From Dyella choica (GTDB taxonomy: Bacteria > Pseudomonadota > Gammaproteobacteria > Xanthomonadales > Rhodanobacteraceae), in the NCBI RefSeq assembly GCF_003977665.1, contig NZ_RYYV01000003.1:1-64000 (forward strand): a stretch of 64,000 nucleotides of DNA, written 5' to 3'. Shown piece after piece: positions 44,374 to 52,063 of this stretch; the stretch's first letter is position 1; each line of letters begins with the position of its first letter. Position numbers and translations under genes: made by a program. The notes below the pieces were generated by a model. That model searched no databases. It had not been told where the DNA came from and was given only the letters and a program-made list of their open reading frames with translations.

Positions 44374-45123
44374 ATGGACACTGTTAGACATGTGGCGCTG
44401 GTGACCGGAGGCATGGGAGGGATTGGCGAGGCAATCGCCAAGGTGCTCCATGACGCCGGCCATACGGTCCTGGTTACCCATTCCCCCGGCAATGATCGTG
44501 TCGGCAAGTGGCTGGAACAGCAGGCGGACAAGGGCTACAGCTACACGGCCTATCCGGTGGACGTGGCCGACTACATGTCGTGCGAGCAGATGGGCGAAGC
44601 AGTCGCTACAGATGGCCACAACGTCGACATACTGATCAACAACGCAGGCATTACCCGCGACGTCCGCTTTCAGAAAATGAGCCGCGACGATTGGAAAACG
44701 GTCATGCACACGGATTTGGATTCCATGTTCAATGTCACCAAGCAGTTCTGTGACGGCATGGTGGACCGACATTGGGGACGTATCGTCAATATCAGTTCGG
44801 TCAACGGCAGCAAGGGGCAGTTCGGTCAATGCAATTACGCCGTAGCCAAGGCAGGGGTGCACGGTTTTACCAAATCACTCGCACTGGAAGTCGCCCGCTA
44901 CGGTGTCACGGTCAATACCGTGTCGCCCGGCTATACCGCCACCCAGATGGTGTCGTCGGTGCCCAAGGAAGTGCTGGAGTCGAAGATCATTCCGCAGATT
45001 CCCGTAGGGCGGCTCGGCCAGCCCGAGGAAATCGCCGCACTGGTTGGATTTATCTGCAGTGACGCCGCCGCCTTCATGACCGGTAGCAACGTGGCGATGA
45101 ACGGTGGTCAGCATATGTACTGA
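44374..45123 (+). CDS. phaB: Acetoacetyl-CoA reductase
   Basis: A 249-residue SDR matching PhaB, which reduces acetoacetyl-CoA to (R)-3-hydroxybutyryl-CoA with NADPH for polyhydroxyalkanoate synthesis. It shows V-T-G-G-M-G-G-I-G-E-A, I-N-N-A-G-I-T-R-D, I-S-S-V-N-G-S-K-G-Q-F-G-Q and the catalytic N-Y-A-V-A-K-A-G; Q-F-G-Q-x-N-Y and V-S-P-G-Y are typical of PhaB. No phaC or phaA is in the window. A FabG-like role is the alternative, but the G-Q-F-G-Q-x-N-Y stretch favours PhaB. Confidence 0.88.
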   Translation: MDTVRHVALVTGGMGGIGEAIAKVLHDAGHTVLVTHSPGNDRVGKWLEQQADKGYSYTAYPVDVADYMSCEQMGEAVATDGHNVDILINNAGITRDVRFQKMSRDDWKTVMHTDLDSMFNVTKQFCDGMVDRHWGRIVNISSVNGSKGQFGQCNYAVAKAGVHGFTKSLALEVARYGVTVNTVSPGYTATQMVSSVPKEVLESKIIPQIPVGRLGQPEEIAALVGFICSDAAAFMTGSNVAMNGGQHMY

Positions 45124-45151
45124 AGCTCGCGGCCGCCCTTGGAGCAAGATC

Positions 45152-45412
45152 ATGCATAGATCGACCCATCGTTACGGCACGCCATTCGGACCGTTCGTAC
45201 CTTATGGGCCGATGACGTTGCCGCTAGGCTGGTGGGCCAATGCAGTGTTCCATATTTGTGGCGTGTGGTCGGAAACCGTGGTGCGCGCCATGATCTTTCC
45301 GTGCGAGCTGCCACCGGCGCCAGGGCGTGGGCCGGGATCTAGTCCCAGCAATGCCGTTGAGAAAAAGCCGGGATACGAATGCTTTCGCCACCATGATGAC
45401 CCGCCTGAGTGA
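45152..45412 (+). CDS. Small hypothetical protein downstream of phaB
   Basis: An 86-residue protein beginning M-H-R-S-T-H-R-Y-G-T-P-F-G-P, 28 bases after phaB, with a TTGGAGCAAG ribosome-binding site. A Pro/Gly/Tyr-rich start leads into a hydrophobic, Trp-containing stretch (L-P-L-G-W-W-A-N-A-V-F-H-I-C-G-V-W) and a hydrophilic tail. Co-transcription with phaB is likely. A granule-associated role is possible but speculative; no known phasin motif is seen. Confidence 0.6.
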   Translation: MHRSTHRYGTPFGPFVPYGPMTLPLGWWANAVFHICGVWSETVVRAMIFPCELPPAPGRGPGSSPSNAVEKKPGYECFRHHDDPPE

Positions 45413-45444
45413 CTAGCCGATGCCGTACCTTGGAGGCAGAGCGC

Positions 45445-45512
45445 GTAGGCTGGGATGGCAATCCCAGCATCGGGATGTCGTATAGAAAGCTGGGATTAGC
45501 ATCCCAGCCTAC
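45445..45512. repeat. GTAGGCTGGG palindromic repeat, full copy
   Basis: GTAGGCTGGGATGGCAATCC plus CAGC and, after a short centre, GCTGGGATTAGCATCCCAGC plus CTAC. Both internal hairpins and the outer inverted arms are intact. It lies between phaB's partner gene and the convergent hypothetical. Confidence 0.9.
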
Positions 45513-45575
45513 AGCGCGTGTACACCTCTCTTGTTGCCCTAATGGCTTCTAGGTGTCTAGGAAAGGCCGGTCGAT

Positions 45576-47699
45576 TCAGTGTTCTCTGCGGTAGTGGCGC
45601 ACTGCGAGCGTTCCATCGAAGGGTCGGGCCGCGGCGAATTCAACCAGCGTGTCGCCCGCCAGCAGCAGAAAGCGAACGCGCGTGGCGTCAGGTGCTTCCG
45701 CCTTGCCGCACTGCATGAGTACTTGCCGGTAACGCATTTGCGGATCGAAAGGGGCCACGGCTTCCCGGTTGGCGCCCACCGCAAGGAAGCTGCCTGCCCG
45801 GGTTGGACCATTGGCATAGAAGTCACCAAGCAATGTTTCGCCAAGGTCTTGTCCCTGGGCTTCCACCTTGGGCAGATAGGTGGAGCCGCCGCTGTAGCGC
45901 AGTTCGCAATCTTCCACGTCCTGCAAGGGTTCCTCATGGTGGTCCGTGGCCATGCTGATAAGGGTCCGATCGCCTTGGCGCCGTATTTGAGCGTGACCGC
46001 TGGCCGGTGACAGGGGCCTGGCCCAGTCAGCCCCCTCCTTTTCCAGGATCCAGTTGCCTTCCCAGCTCGGATCGAGCTGTCCGGTCTGGCTTGCCATGCC
46101 CTCGGGTACCCACTCATGAAAGCCGATGCGACGGATCAGGAACACGCCCCAACGTGGGTCCTGGGTCAGGTAGCGATGGATGTACGATTCGATTTCAGCG
46201 AGCAGTTGCGTACGGCTTTGCTCGAAGTCCACTACGCCACGTCCGGCAACCGCTACTTTGCTCCCAACGTCGTGGGAGGAGTAAAACTCTTCTGGCGAGA
46301 GGCGCCAATAGCGGGGGCCGGTATAAGGAGCTTTGCCGCCTCCGTAATACATGGCCGGTCCCCACGTCATATACCCAGGTGTCGTGGGCTTGCGGTTGAG
46401 CCGGAGCGTGGCGAATGCATCGGTATTCCAAGTGTCGGTGTACCCGGCAATGAACGTAAAGGCGCGCGGTGCATCCTGGGAAATTGCTTCCATGAGCGCC
46501 CAACGCCGAGCCAATGCCAGTTCGCCGTCGGTCCCGGCATTGCCCGTAAAATCGACCAGCATGTGATTGAAGCCGAGCGCCCCGCCGCGAAATTTTTTCA
46601 TGACCGCAAGCTGGTTCAACTCTCGTTGCCGAGGCGAATCGGCTGGAACCAGCCCTCCCGGATTGAGCTCGTCGCTTAGGTCCAATGCCGGCAGAAAGCC
46701 GATTTCAACCAATCTTTTGCGAGCCAGGCTGCGTCGTGCGGAGTCTTCGTCGCAGGTGGTTTCGAATGCATGGCGATCGAGTACCGAGGTTGTTTCGCAT
46801 TGCCGCATGATGACTTCGGCGACTTGATCGCCGTGCTGTATGGCTTCGCGAAACAGAGGGAGCCATTTTGCGTTGAATGCTTCCCAGGCTTTTCTGTAGG
46901 CGGCATACGAATTCTGCGTCTTTTCTACGCAAGCCGCTGCCTTCTTTTCATATTCCTCGGTTTCCTTGGGCGTGGGACCTTGCGCCGAATCATCTGTCTC
47001 CGGATAGCATGGATCCGTATTGTCGGTTGCTTCGATTGCCTCCAGCGCAGCAACCTCCTCGCGCAGCTTCCAAACGTCCAGGCGCATGTTTTTGCCGGGC
47101 GCCGCATTCGAAGCATCTTTGCCCACGGCAGAAGGCTCTGAAGCATCCCTCACGAATTTCGTGCGACTGCCGTCCTGTTCAACCAGGATAAAGGAGTTGT
47201 CCGTAGCCGACTCGATGGGATTGACGTCCGGCGTCAAGTCGAGGCGGCCGTTCACTCCGGCAATCCAAATCATCTTGTCTGCGTCGACGCCCCAAAGGCC
47301 TGAGTAGTGTTGCGAGCTGATGTTGCAGGCAATTGGATCGGCCTCGAATTCGCCTGTCTGCGCAAGCGTAAACCGATAAGTGCAATGGGGTTGCGTCGAC
47401 GTCCAGCTTCCGACGAAACGGCTGGGGGCATTGGGCAGCGCGGCCACGGCCTTATGGAAGCGTGTGAGAAGGAAGCGGTCAAGCAAACCGCTTTTTTCGG
47501 CGAGGCACGCATCAAAGCCTTTCACCTCAGTCAGCGGGGATCCTGAATACGAGTGCATGCGGCACTCGTTCGTATGCTGCATAAGCTGGAAGGATGCGTA
47601 GCCGTGCAACTGGTAAAAGATGATCGCCAGCGCAATGGAGTAGCAGACTATGCGTGCCGCCAGCGCAAAGGGCCAGGGCAATCGTTGCGTAAGTTTCAA
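45576..47699 (-). CDS. Large membrane-anchored hypothetical protein
   Basis: A protein of about 707 residues, unknown to me. I choose TTG 47699 because it follows AAAGGGGACC at ideal spacing and opens K-L-T-Q-R-L-P-W-P-F-A-L-A-A-R-I with a membrane helix. The Met at 47756 has no ribosome-binding site, and sequence further up is not protein-like. After the helix comes a mostly soluble region with paired cysteines (C-R-M, D-A-C-L, P-H-C-T-Y, I-A-C-N), a Glu/Lys-rich helical stretch, and a C-terminal half with many Trp and Tyr residues. The Cys pattern suggests an extracytoplasmic location. Confidence 0.65.
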   Translation of the reverse strand: MKLTQRLPWPFALAARIVCYSIALAIIFYQLHGYASFQLMQHTNECRMHSYSGSPLTEVKGFDACLAEKSGLLDRFLLTRFHKAVAALPNAPSRFVGSWTSTQPHCTYRFTLAQTGEFEADPIACNISSQHYSGLWGVDADKMIWIAGVNGRLDLTPDVNPIESATDNSFILVEQDGSRTKFVRDASEPSAVGKDASNAAPGKNMRLDVWKLREEVAALEAIEATDNTDPCYPETDDSAQGPTPKETEEYEKKAAACVEKTQNSYAAYRKAWEAFNAKWLPLFREAIQHGDQVAEVIMRQCETTSVLDRHAFETTCDEDSARRSLARKRLVEIGFLPALDLSDELNPGGLVPADSPRQRELNQLAVMKKFRGGALGFNHMLVDFTGNAGTDGELALARRWALMEAISQDAPRAFTFIAGYTDTWNTDAFATLRLNRKPTTPGYMTWGPAMYYGGGKAPYTGPRYWRLSPEEFYSSHDVGSKVAVAGRGVVDFEQSRTQLLAEIESYIHRYLTQDPRWGVFLIRRIGFHEWVPEGMASQTGQLDPSWEGNWILEKEGADWARPLSPASGHAQIRRQGDRTLISMATDHHEEPLQDVEDCELRYSGGSTYLPKVEAQGQDLGETLLGDFYANGPTRAGSFLAVGANREAVAPFDPQMRYRQVLMQCGKAEAPDATRVRFLLLAGDTLVEFAAARPFDGTLAVRHYRREH

Positions 47700-48396
47700 G
47701 AAGGTCCCCTTTTTTTCGATAGTCTTGCCCAGGTCATGCGATCTCAAAGCAAGCATTGGATATGTTCCATGGCTTATGTGCCCGTTAGCAAGACCAGCCT
47801 GATGAATGACGCAGGTTGCGTGGCGAGAATGTGCCCAGCGATGCTCTGATCCAATTTCACGCACCAGGCAAGAGCCATACCGTATTTGACGGCATCGCTT
47901 GCGATTACCTTTCAAACCCCGCTGATATGGATCAACACCAGACGATACCAACGGTCTTCGGAGGTTATTGGTCCATCGATTGTTATTCGGTCGGGAAGAC
48001 CTTTGCTTTCCCAAGCGACAAGGTCAGGGATGTCGTCACCATGCAGATCGTGGCTCAGGCCGGTTCGCTCTCGTGCGTGCCCTGCGTCGTCGATTCAATC
48101 CATGCCTGATTCGTATTGCGTCCCCCTGTTGGCCATTCCATCTTGTGATCAGCGGATGGAAGCTTGAAATGCAAAAGTGGCAGATTGAAGGCAGCTTGGG
48201 CCGACTCGCCGACAGGTGTCGACCAGAGTAGTCGGGCTGCGTCTTTGCGCATGCTGATCAGCGGCGCAGTCCTTGTGCCCCGTTCCTGCCTCAGCATTGG
48301 CATTTGAGTTCCTCGGCAGGCCATTTGAACTGCCGCCCGTCAGCGCATGATTTCGCTTGGCCGCGTCGCGCGGCAGCCGTGCAGGGAATCTCCATT
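47700..48396. other. 697-base gap with at most a gene fragment
   Basis: Most of this gap shows no convincing gene. One plus-strand frame at about 47816-48109 (TTG start) reads F-H-A-P-G-K-S-H-T-V-F-D-G-I-A-C-D-Y-L-S and Y-W-S-I-D-C-Y-S-V-G-K-T-F-A-F, which is protein-like and may be a fragment of a lost gene. Base composition is lower in GC than the surroundings. Confidence 0.35.
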
Positions 48397-49272
48397 ATGC
48401 GTGCCCGTCGCCGATTAGCGTGGTTGCCATGGCTGCTGTCGCTTCCCATCCTGTTCTTTCTCGCCATTTGGATCTTGGGTTGGGCACTGGTCCATCCGGT
48501 CATGCGCGATGTGGGTGCACCGCCTTCGGACTTGCCTGCACGGTCTGTGATGATTTTCGACGCATCGGGCCATCCCATGGGTGGCTGGTTCGTGCCTGGC
48601 GTCGAACACCAGGGCGCCGTGTTGCTCTTGCACGGCGTACGCGCCAACCGGTTGAGCATGGTCGATCGCGCCAGGTTTCTGCACACGGCAGGTTATGCCG
48701 TCCTGCTGATCGACTTTCAGGCGTCGGGTCAAAGCCCGGGCGATGCTATTACCTTCGGTTATCGCGAAGCGGATGACGTCAAGGCAGCATTGCGCTACTT
48801 GCGTCATCAGCTGCCGGGCGAACGCATAGGCGTGATCGGTACTTCAATGGGCGGCGCTGCGACGATTCTTGCCGGGCCTGATGCACAAGCCGACGCCATC
48901 GTCCTGGAGCAGGTGTATCCGACGATTCGGCAGGCGCTGGAGGATCGCCTGGCGATCCGGTTGGGGACGGTGGGGCGGTGGCTGGCGCCCGTCCTGCTCG
49001 CAACGCTGCACGGCCACCTGGATATTTATCCTGAGCAGTTGCGTCCGATCGACCATATAGGCAGTCTGCTCAGCCCCAAACTACTTATCGTCGGCGATCG
49101 CGACCGCCACACGACGCTTGCCGAATCCTACGCGATGGTTCAGGCGGCGCGAGCACCGAAGGAATTGTGGATCGTGCGTAGTGCCGAGCATGTCGATTTA
49201 TGCCGCTATGCAGGTGACGCCTATCAAAGGAAAGTGCTGCAATTTTTTGCTGCTCATCTGCGCGGTGGATGA
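48397..49272 (+). CDS. Alpha/beta-hydrolase with N-terminal membrane anchor
   Basis: A 291-residue protein. One hydrophobic helix (about 9-29) is followed by a hydrolase domain: V-L-L-L-H-G-V-R-A-N as oxyanion loop, nucleophile elbow G-T-S-M-G-G, V-G-D-R-D containing the likely Asp, and S-A-E-H-V-D-L with the likely His. It resembles the YfhR/BEM46 group of membrane-anchored hydrolases. Substrate unknown. It stands alone, followed by a hairpin-rich gap. Confidence 0.85.
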   Translation: MRARRRLAWLPWLLSLPILFFLAIWILGWALVHPVMRDVGAPPSDLPARSVMIFDASGHPMGGWFVPGVEHQGAVLLLHGVRANRLSMVDRARFLHTAGYAVLLIDFQASGQSPGDAITFGYREADDVKAALRYLRHQLPGERIGVIGTSMGGAATILAGPDAQADAIVLEQVYPTIRQALEDRLAIRLGTVGRWLAPVLLATLHGHLDIYPEQLRPIDHIGSLLSPKLLIVGDRDRHTTLAESYAMVQAARAPKELWIVRSAEHVDLCRYAGDAYQRKVLQFFAAHLRGG

Positions 49273-49400
49273 GCACGTCGCAAGCATTAGCAAAGCGCCA
49301 TGGAATGCCTAAAATCGCGTGATGAATGCAAAAAACATGTTGCGAAGCAGCAACTTTCTGCGACTTTCACGTTTGTAGTCGTTCTCCTGATGTATTTGAG

Positions 49401-49550
49401 CTATCAGGCTGTTGAGAAACAGCCTGATAGCGCGGGCCATGGATGGCCCGCCGCGAATCAAGCGCTGTAAGGGCTTGATTTAAGTGTAGCCAAGTACGGA
49501 CCTGTGCCGGACTTGGCGCGTTGAGAAAGGGCAGGAAGGCCCTTTCTCAG
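49401..49550. repeat. Array of five consecutive perfect hairpins
   Basis: Within 150 bases: 49401-49430 (13-bp stem, GAGA tetraloop); 49432-49451 (GCGGGCC/GGCCCGC); 49456-49480 (AATCAAGC/GCTTGATT); 49489-49517 (GCCAAGT plus CGG against CCG plus ACTTGGC); 49522-49549 (TGAGAAAGGGC/GCCCTTTCTCA). They lie in the 346-base gap upstream of the formate dehydrogenase operon. No long T tract follows, so simple termination does not explain all five. The array has no reading frame. Confidence 0.8.
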
Positions 49551-49618
49551 CATTCTGCTAGAGTCGCAGCGGTTTCTGGGTGCCGCTCTTGTGGCCGAGC
49601 TGACGATGGGAGACGAGC

Positions 49619-49933
49619 ATGACGGTGGCATCTACTGCTGTAACGACGTCGAGGGGAGTGGCGTCGGATTGGTTGGCCAGGGAACGCACCCTGCTGATTG
49701 GCCTTATCGCCAATTTAATGGTCAGGCCGATCAAGGAAGAGCACCCTATGACCGAAGAGGGACTCGCGCGCGAGCGTTCGCTGCAGCTTGAGGCGCCTCA
49801 TGTCGTGGCCAACGCCGATCAGGCGGCGCGCGGCAGCTTCGACATCGTGGGCGTGGCCGCGTGGGCCCTGGTCGGCATTCCGTTCCTGATCGGCGTGTGG
49901 ATTGCGCTGAGTAAGGCTGCTGCGTTGTTTTGA
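49619..49933 (+). pseudogene. Internally deleted OFA-family oxalate/formate antiporter, with small-subunit-like C-terminal helix
   Basis: A 104-residue frame from ATG 49619. Residues 1-24 (ending D-W-L-A-R-E-R-T) look like the extreme N-terminus of OFA major-facilitator transporters. Residues 25-58 (L-I-A-N-L-M-V-R-P-I-K-E-E-H, M-T-E-E-G-L-A-R-E-R) look like the C-terminal end, and the closing helix (V-G-I-P-F-L-I-G-V-W-I-A-L-S-K-A-A-A-L-F) matches the MFS small-subunit type. The whole membrane body between is missing, in frame. An ATG at 49748 behind AAGGAAGAG could still yield a 61-residue one-helix protein. It directly precedes fdsG by 12 bases. Homology is from memory of family features. 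Confidence 0.55.
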
Positions 49934-49945
49934 GGAATAACCCTT

Positions 49946-50446
49946 ATGAAATCCGCGAAAAGCGTCGCGCCACTGCCGCCGATCGACGATAAGATCCGTG
50001 GCGCCGTGCTCGACGTGGCTGGCCGGCTGAAGGATCAGCCTGGCGCATTGCTGCCTGTTCTGCATGGCGTGCAGGCAGCCTTGGGGTACGTGCCCGAGGC
50101 CGCTATTGCACTGATCGCAAAAGAGATGAATCTGTCGCGCGCGGATGTGCATGGCGTGGTGACGTTCTATCACTACTTTCGCATGCATCCGACCGGCAAG
50201 CGCACCATCTACCTGTGCCGCGCGGAGTCCTGCCAGGCGATGGGTGCGGCAAAACTGGAACTGCACATCAAGCAGCGGTTGGGCGTGGATTTCCACCAGA
50301 CCACCACCGACGGCGCTTGGACGTTGGAACCGGTCTATTGCCTCGGCAATTGCGCCTGCTCGCCGGCCATGCTGGTGGATGATGAGTTGAAAGGCCGCGT
50401 GACGCCGGAGAGCTTCGATGCGTGGCTGCTGTCGGAGGCGCCATGA
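49946..50446 (+). CDS. fdsG: NAD-dependent formate dehydrogenase gamma subunit
   Basis: A 166-residue NuoE-like thioredoxin-fold protein carrying a [2Fe-2S] cluster, with cysteines in [10 protein letters not shown] and [10 protein letters not shown]. In the soluble FDH it relays electrons between FdsA and the flavin subunit FdsB. It is the first enzyme gene of the operon and overlaps fdsB by four bases (ATGA). Confidence 0.95.
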   Translation: MKSAKSVAPLPPIDDKIRGAVLDVAGRLKDQPGALLPVLHGVQAALGYVPEAAIALIAKEMNLSRADVHGVVTFYHYFRMHPTGKRTIYLCRAESCQAMGAAKLELHIKQRLGVDFHQTTTDGAWTLEPVYCLGNCACSPAMLVDDELKGRVTPESFDAWLLSEAP

Positions 50447-51990
50447 GCATCACCGTTTACGTGCCTCGCGATGCCAGCGCCTTGTCGCTGGGTGCGGACG
50501 CAGTCGCCAAGGCTATTGAAGCCGAGGCGGTTTCGCGCCACGTCGATGTGCATACGGTGCGCAACGGTTCGCGTGGTCTGTACTGGCTGGAACCCCTGGT
50601 TGAAGTGGAAACGCCGGAAGGACGCGTGGCTTACGGCCCTGTGCAGCCTGCCGACGTGCCGGGTTTGTTCGACGCCGGGTTCCTGCATGGCGGCGATGAT
50701 GTGCTCAAGCTGGGTCTAGCAGAGGAGATTGCGTGGCTGAAAAGCCAGCAACGGCTGACGTTCGCGCGTGCGGGTGTCGTCGATCCACGCAGCCTGGATG
50801 ACTATCTGGCGCATGCCGGTTTTCGCGGGCTGGCTGGGGCATTGAAGATGGAGCCGGCGACGATCGTGCAGGCGGTGACCGAATCCGGACTGCGTGGCCG
50901 CGGTGGCGCGGCGTTTCCAGCCGGCATCAAGTGGAAAACCTGCCTGGAGGCCACGGCGAATCAGAAATACATCGTCTGCAATGCGGACGAAGGCGATTCG
51001 GGCACCTTTTCCGATCGCATGATCATGGAAGGCGATCCCTTCGTGCTGATCGAAGGCATGGCCATTGCAGGCCTGGCGGTCGGCGCAACGCGCGGCTACA
51101 TTTATTTGCGCATCGAATACCCGCATGCGCAGCGTGCGCTGGAGGCGGCGATCGAAGCGGCCAAGGCGCGCGGCTACCTGGGCGACAATCTCTGCGGTAG
51201 CGGCAGGGCCTTCCATCTGGAAGTGCGCATGGCGGCCGGCGCCTATATCTGCGGCGAGGAGACCTCGCTGCTGGAAAGCCTGGAGGGCAAGCGTGGGCAG
51301 GTGCGCTTCAAACCGCCGCTGCCGGCCATACAGGGCTTGTTTGGCAAGCCCACGGTGATCAACAACGTGGTCACGCTGGCGACGGTGCCGATCATCCTGG
51401 ATCGTGGCGCGGCATACTATCGGGATTACGGCGTGGGCAAATCGCGCGGAACACTGCCGCTGCAGCTGGCCGGCAACGTCAAACGGCCCGGACTGGTGGA
51501 GCGGGCGTTTGGTCTAACGCTGCGCGAGCTGATCGAGACATACGGCGGCGGTACTGCCAGCGGGCGGCCGGTGCGCGCGGTGCAGGTGGGTGGTCCGCTG
51601 GGCGCCTACATTCCCGCATCGCAGCTCGATACGCCGATCGACTATGAAGCCTTCGCCGCCATCGGCGGCATGCTGGGGCATGGCGGCGTGGTGGTGTTCG
51701 ACGACACGGTCGACATGGCTGCGCAGGCGCGTTTTGCGATGGAGTTCTGTGCGATCGAGTCGTGCGGCAAGTGCACGCCTTGCCGCATTGGTTCCACGCG
51801 CGGCGTGGAAGTGATCGATCGTATGGTCGCCGGCGATGCGGCCGAGAAGGCCCGCAACGAGGTGTTGCTGCGCGATCTGTGCCAGACGATGGTTGCAGGT
51901 TCGCTGTGTGCGCTGGGCGGCATGGCGCCGTTTCCGGTGTTGAGCGCGCTGGATCATTTTCATGAGGATTTTGAAGGTGCAAAGCAATAG
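50443..51990 (+). CDS. fdsB: NAD-dependent formate dehydrogenase beta subunit
   Basis: A 515-residue NuoF-like flavoprotein that passes electrons from formate to NAD+. A thioredoxin-like N-terminal extension precedes the NuoF core: [14 protein letters not shown] for FMN/NAD binding, [28 protein letters not shown] and the 4Fe-4S ligands [12 protein letters not shown]. The start [10 protein letters not shown] at 50443 overlaps the fdsG stop. A short gap with a CTCCCCC palindrome separates it from fdsA. Confidence 0.96.
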   Translation: MSITVYVPRDASALSLGADAVAKAIEAEAVSRHVDVHTVRNGSRGLYWLEPLVEVETPEGRVAYGPVQPADVPGLFDAGFLHGGDDVLKLGLAEEIAWLKSQQRLTFARAGVVDPRSLDDYLAHAGFRGLAGALKMEPATIVQAVTESGLRGRGGAAFPAGIKWKTCLEATANQKYIVCNADEGDSGTFSDRMIMEGDPFVLIEGMAIAGLAVGATRGYIYLRIEYPHAQRALEAAIEAAKARGYLGDNLCGSGRAFHLEVRMAAGAYICGEETSLLESLEGKRGQVRFKPPLPAIQGLFGKPTVINNVVTLATVPIILDRGAAYYRDYGVGKSRGTLPLQLAGNVKRPGLVERAFGLTLRELIETYGGGTASGRPVRAVQVGGPLGAYIPASQLDTPIDYEAFAAIGGMLGHGGVVVFDDTVDMAAQARFAMEFCAIESCGKCTPCRIGSTRGVEVIDRMVAGDAAEKARNEVLLRDLCQTMVAGSLCALGGMAPFPVLSALDHFHEDFEGAKQ

Positions 51991-52012
51991 GCTGCGCCAT
52001 GAGCTCTGTTCC

Positions 52013-52037
52013 TCCCCCGTCAAGCGGGGGAGGGAGC
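52013..52037. repeat. Short CTCCCCC/GGGGGAG palindrome
   Basis: CTCCCCCGTCAAGCGGGGGA with GGG closes a stem in the 73-base gap between fdsB and fdsA. It belongs to the CTCCCC palindrome group and may tune the ratio of subunit mRNAs. Confidence 0.55.
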
Positions 52038-52063
52038 ACGAAAGTTTGAGGAGGTAGTTCATC

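Noticed and set aside
49401-49550. Hairpin array considered as integron attC sites or a CRISPR
   Set aside because: The stems differ from each other and lack attC core sites; there is no repeat-spacer periodicity.
49401-49618. Moco riboswitch before the formate dehydrogenase operon
   Set aside because: Position is suggestive, but I could not match the conserved Moco-RNA blocks; left as an unnamed structure.
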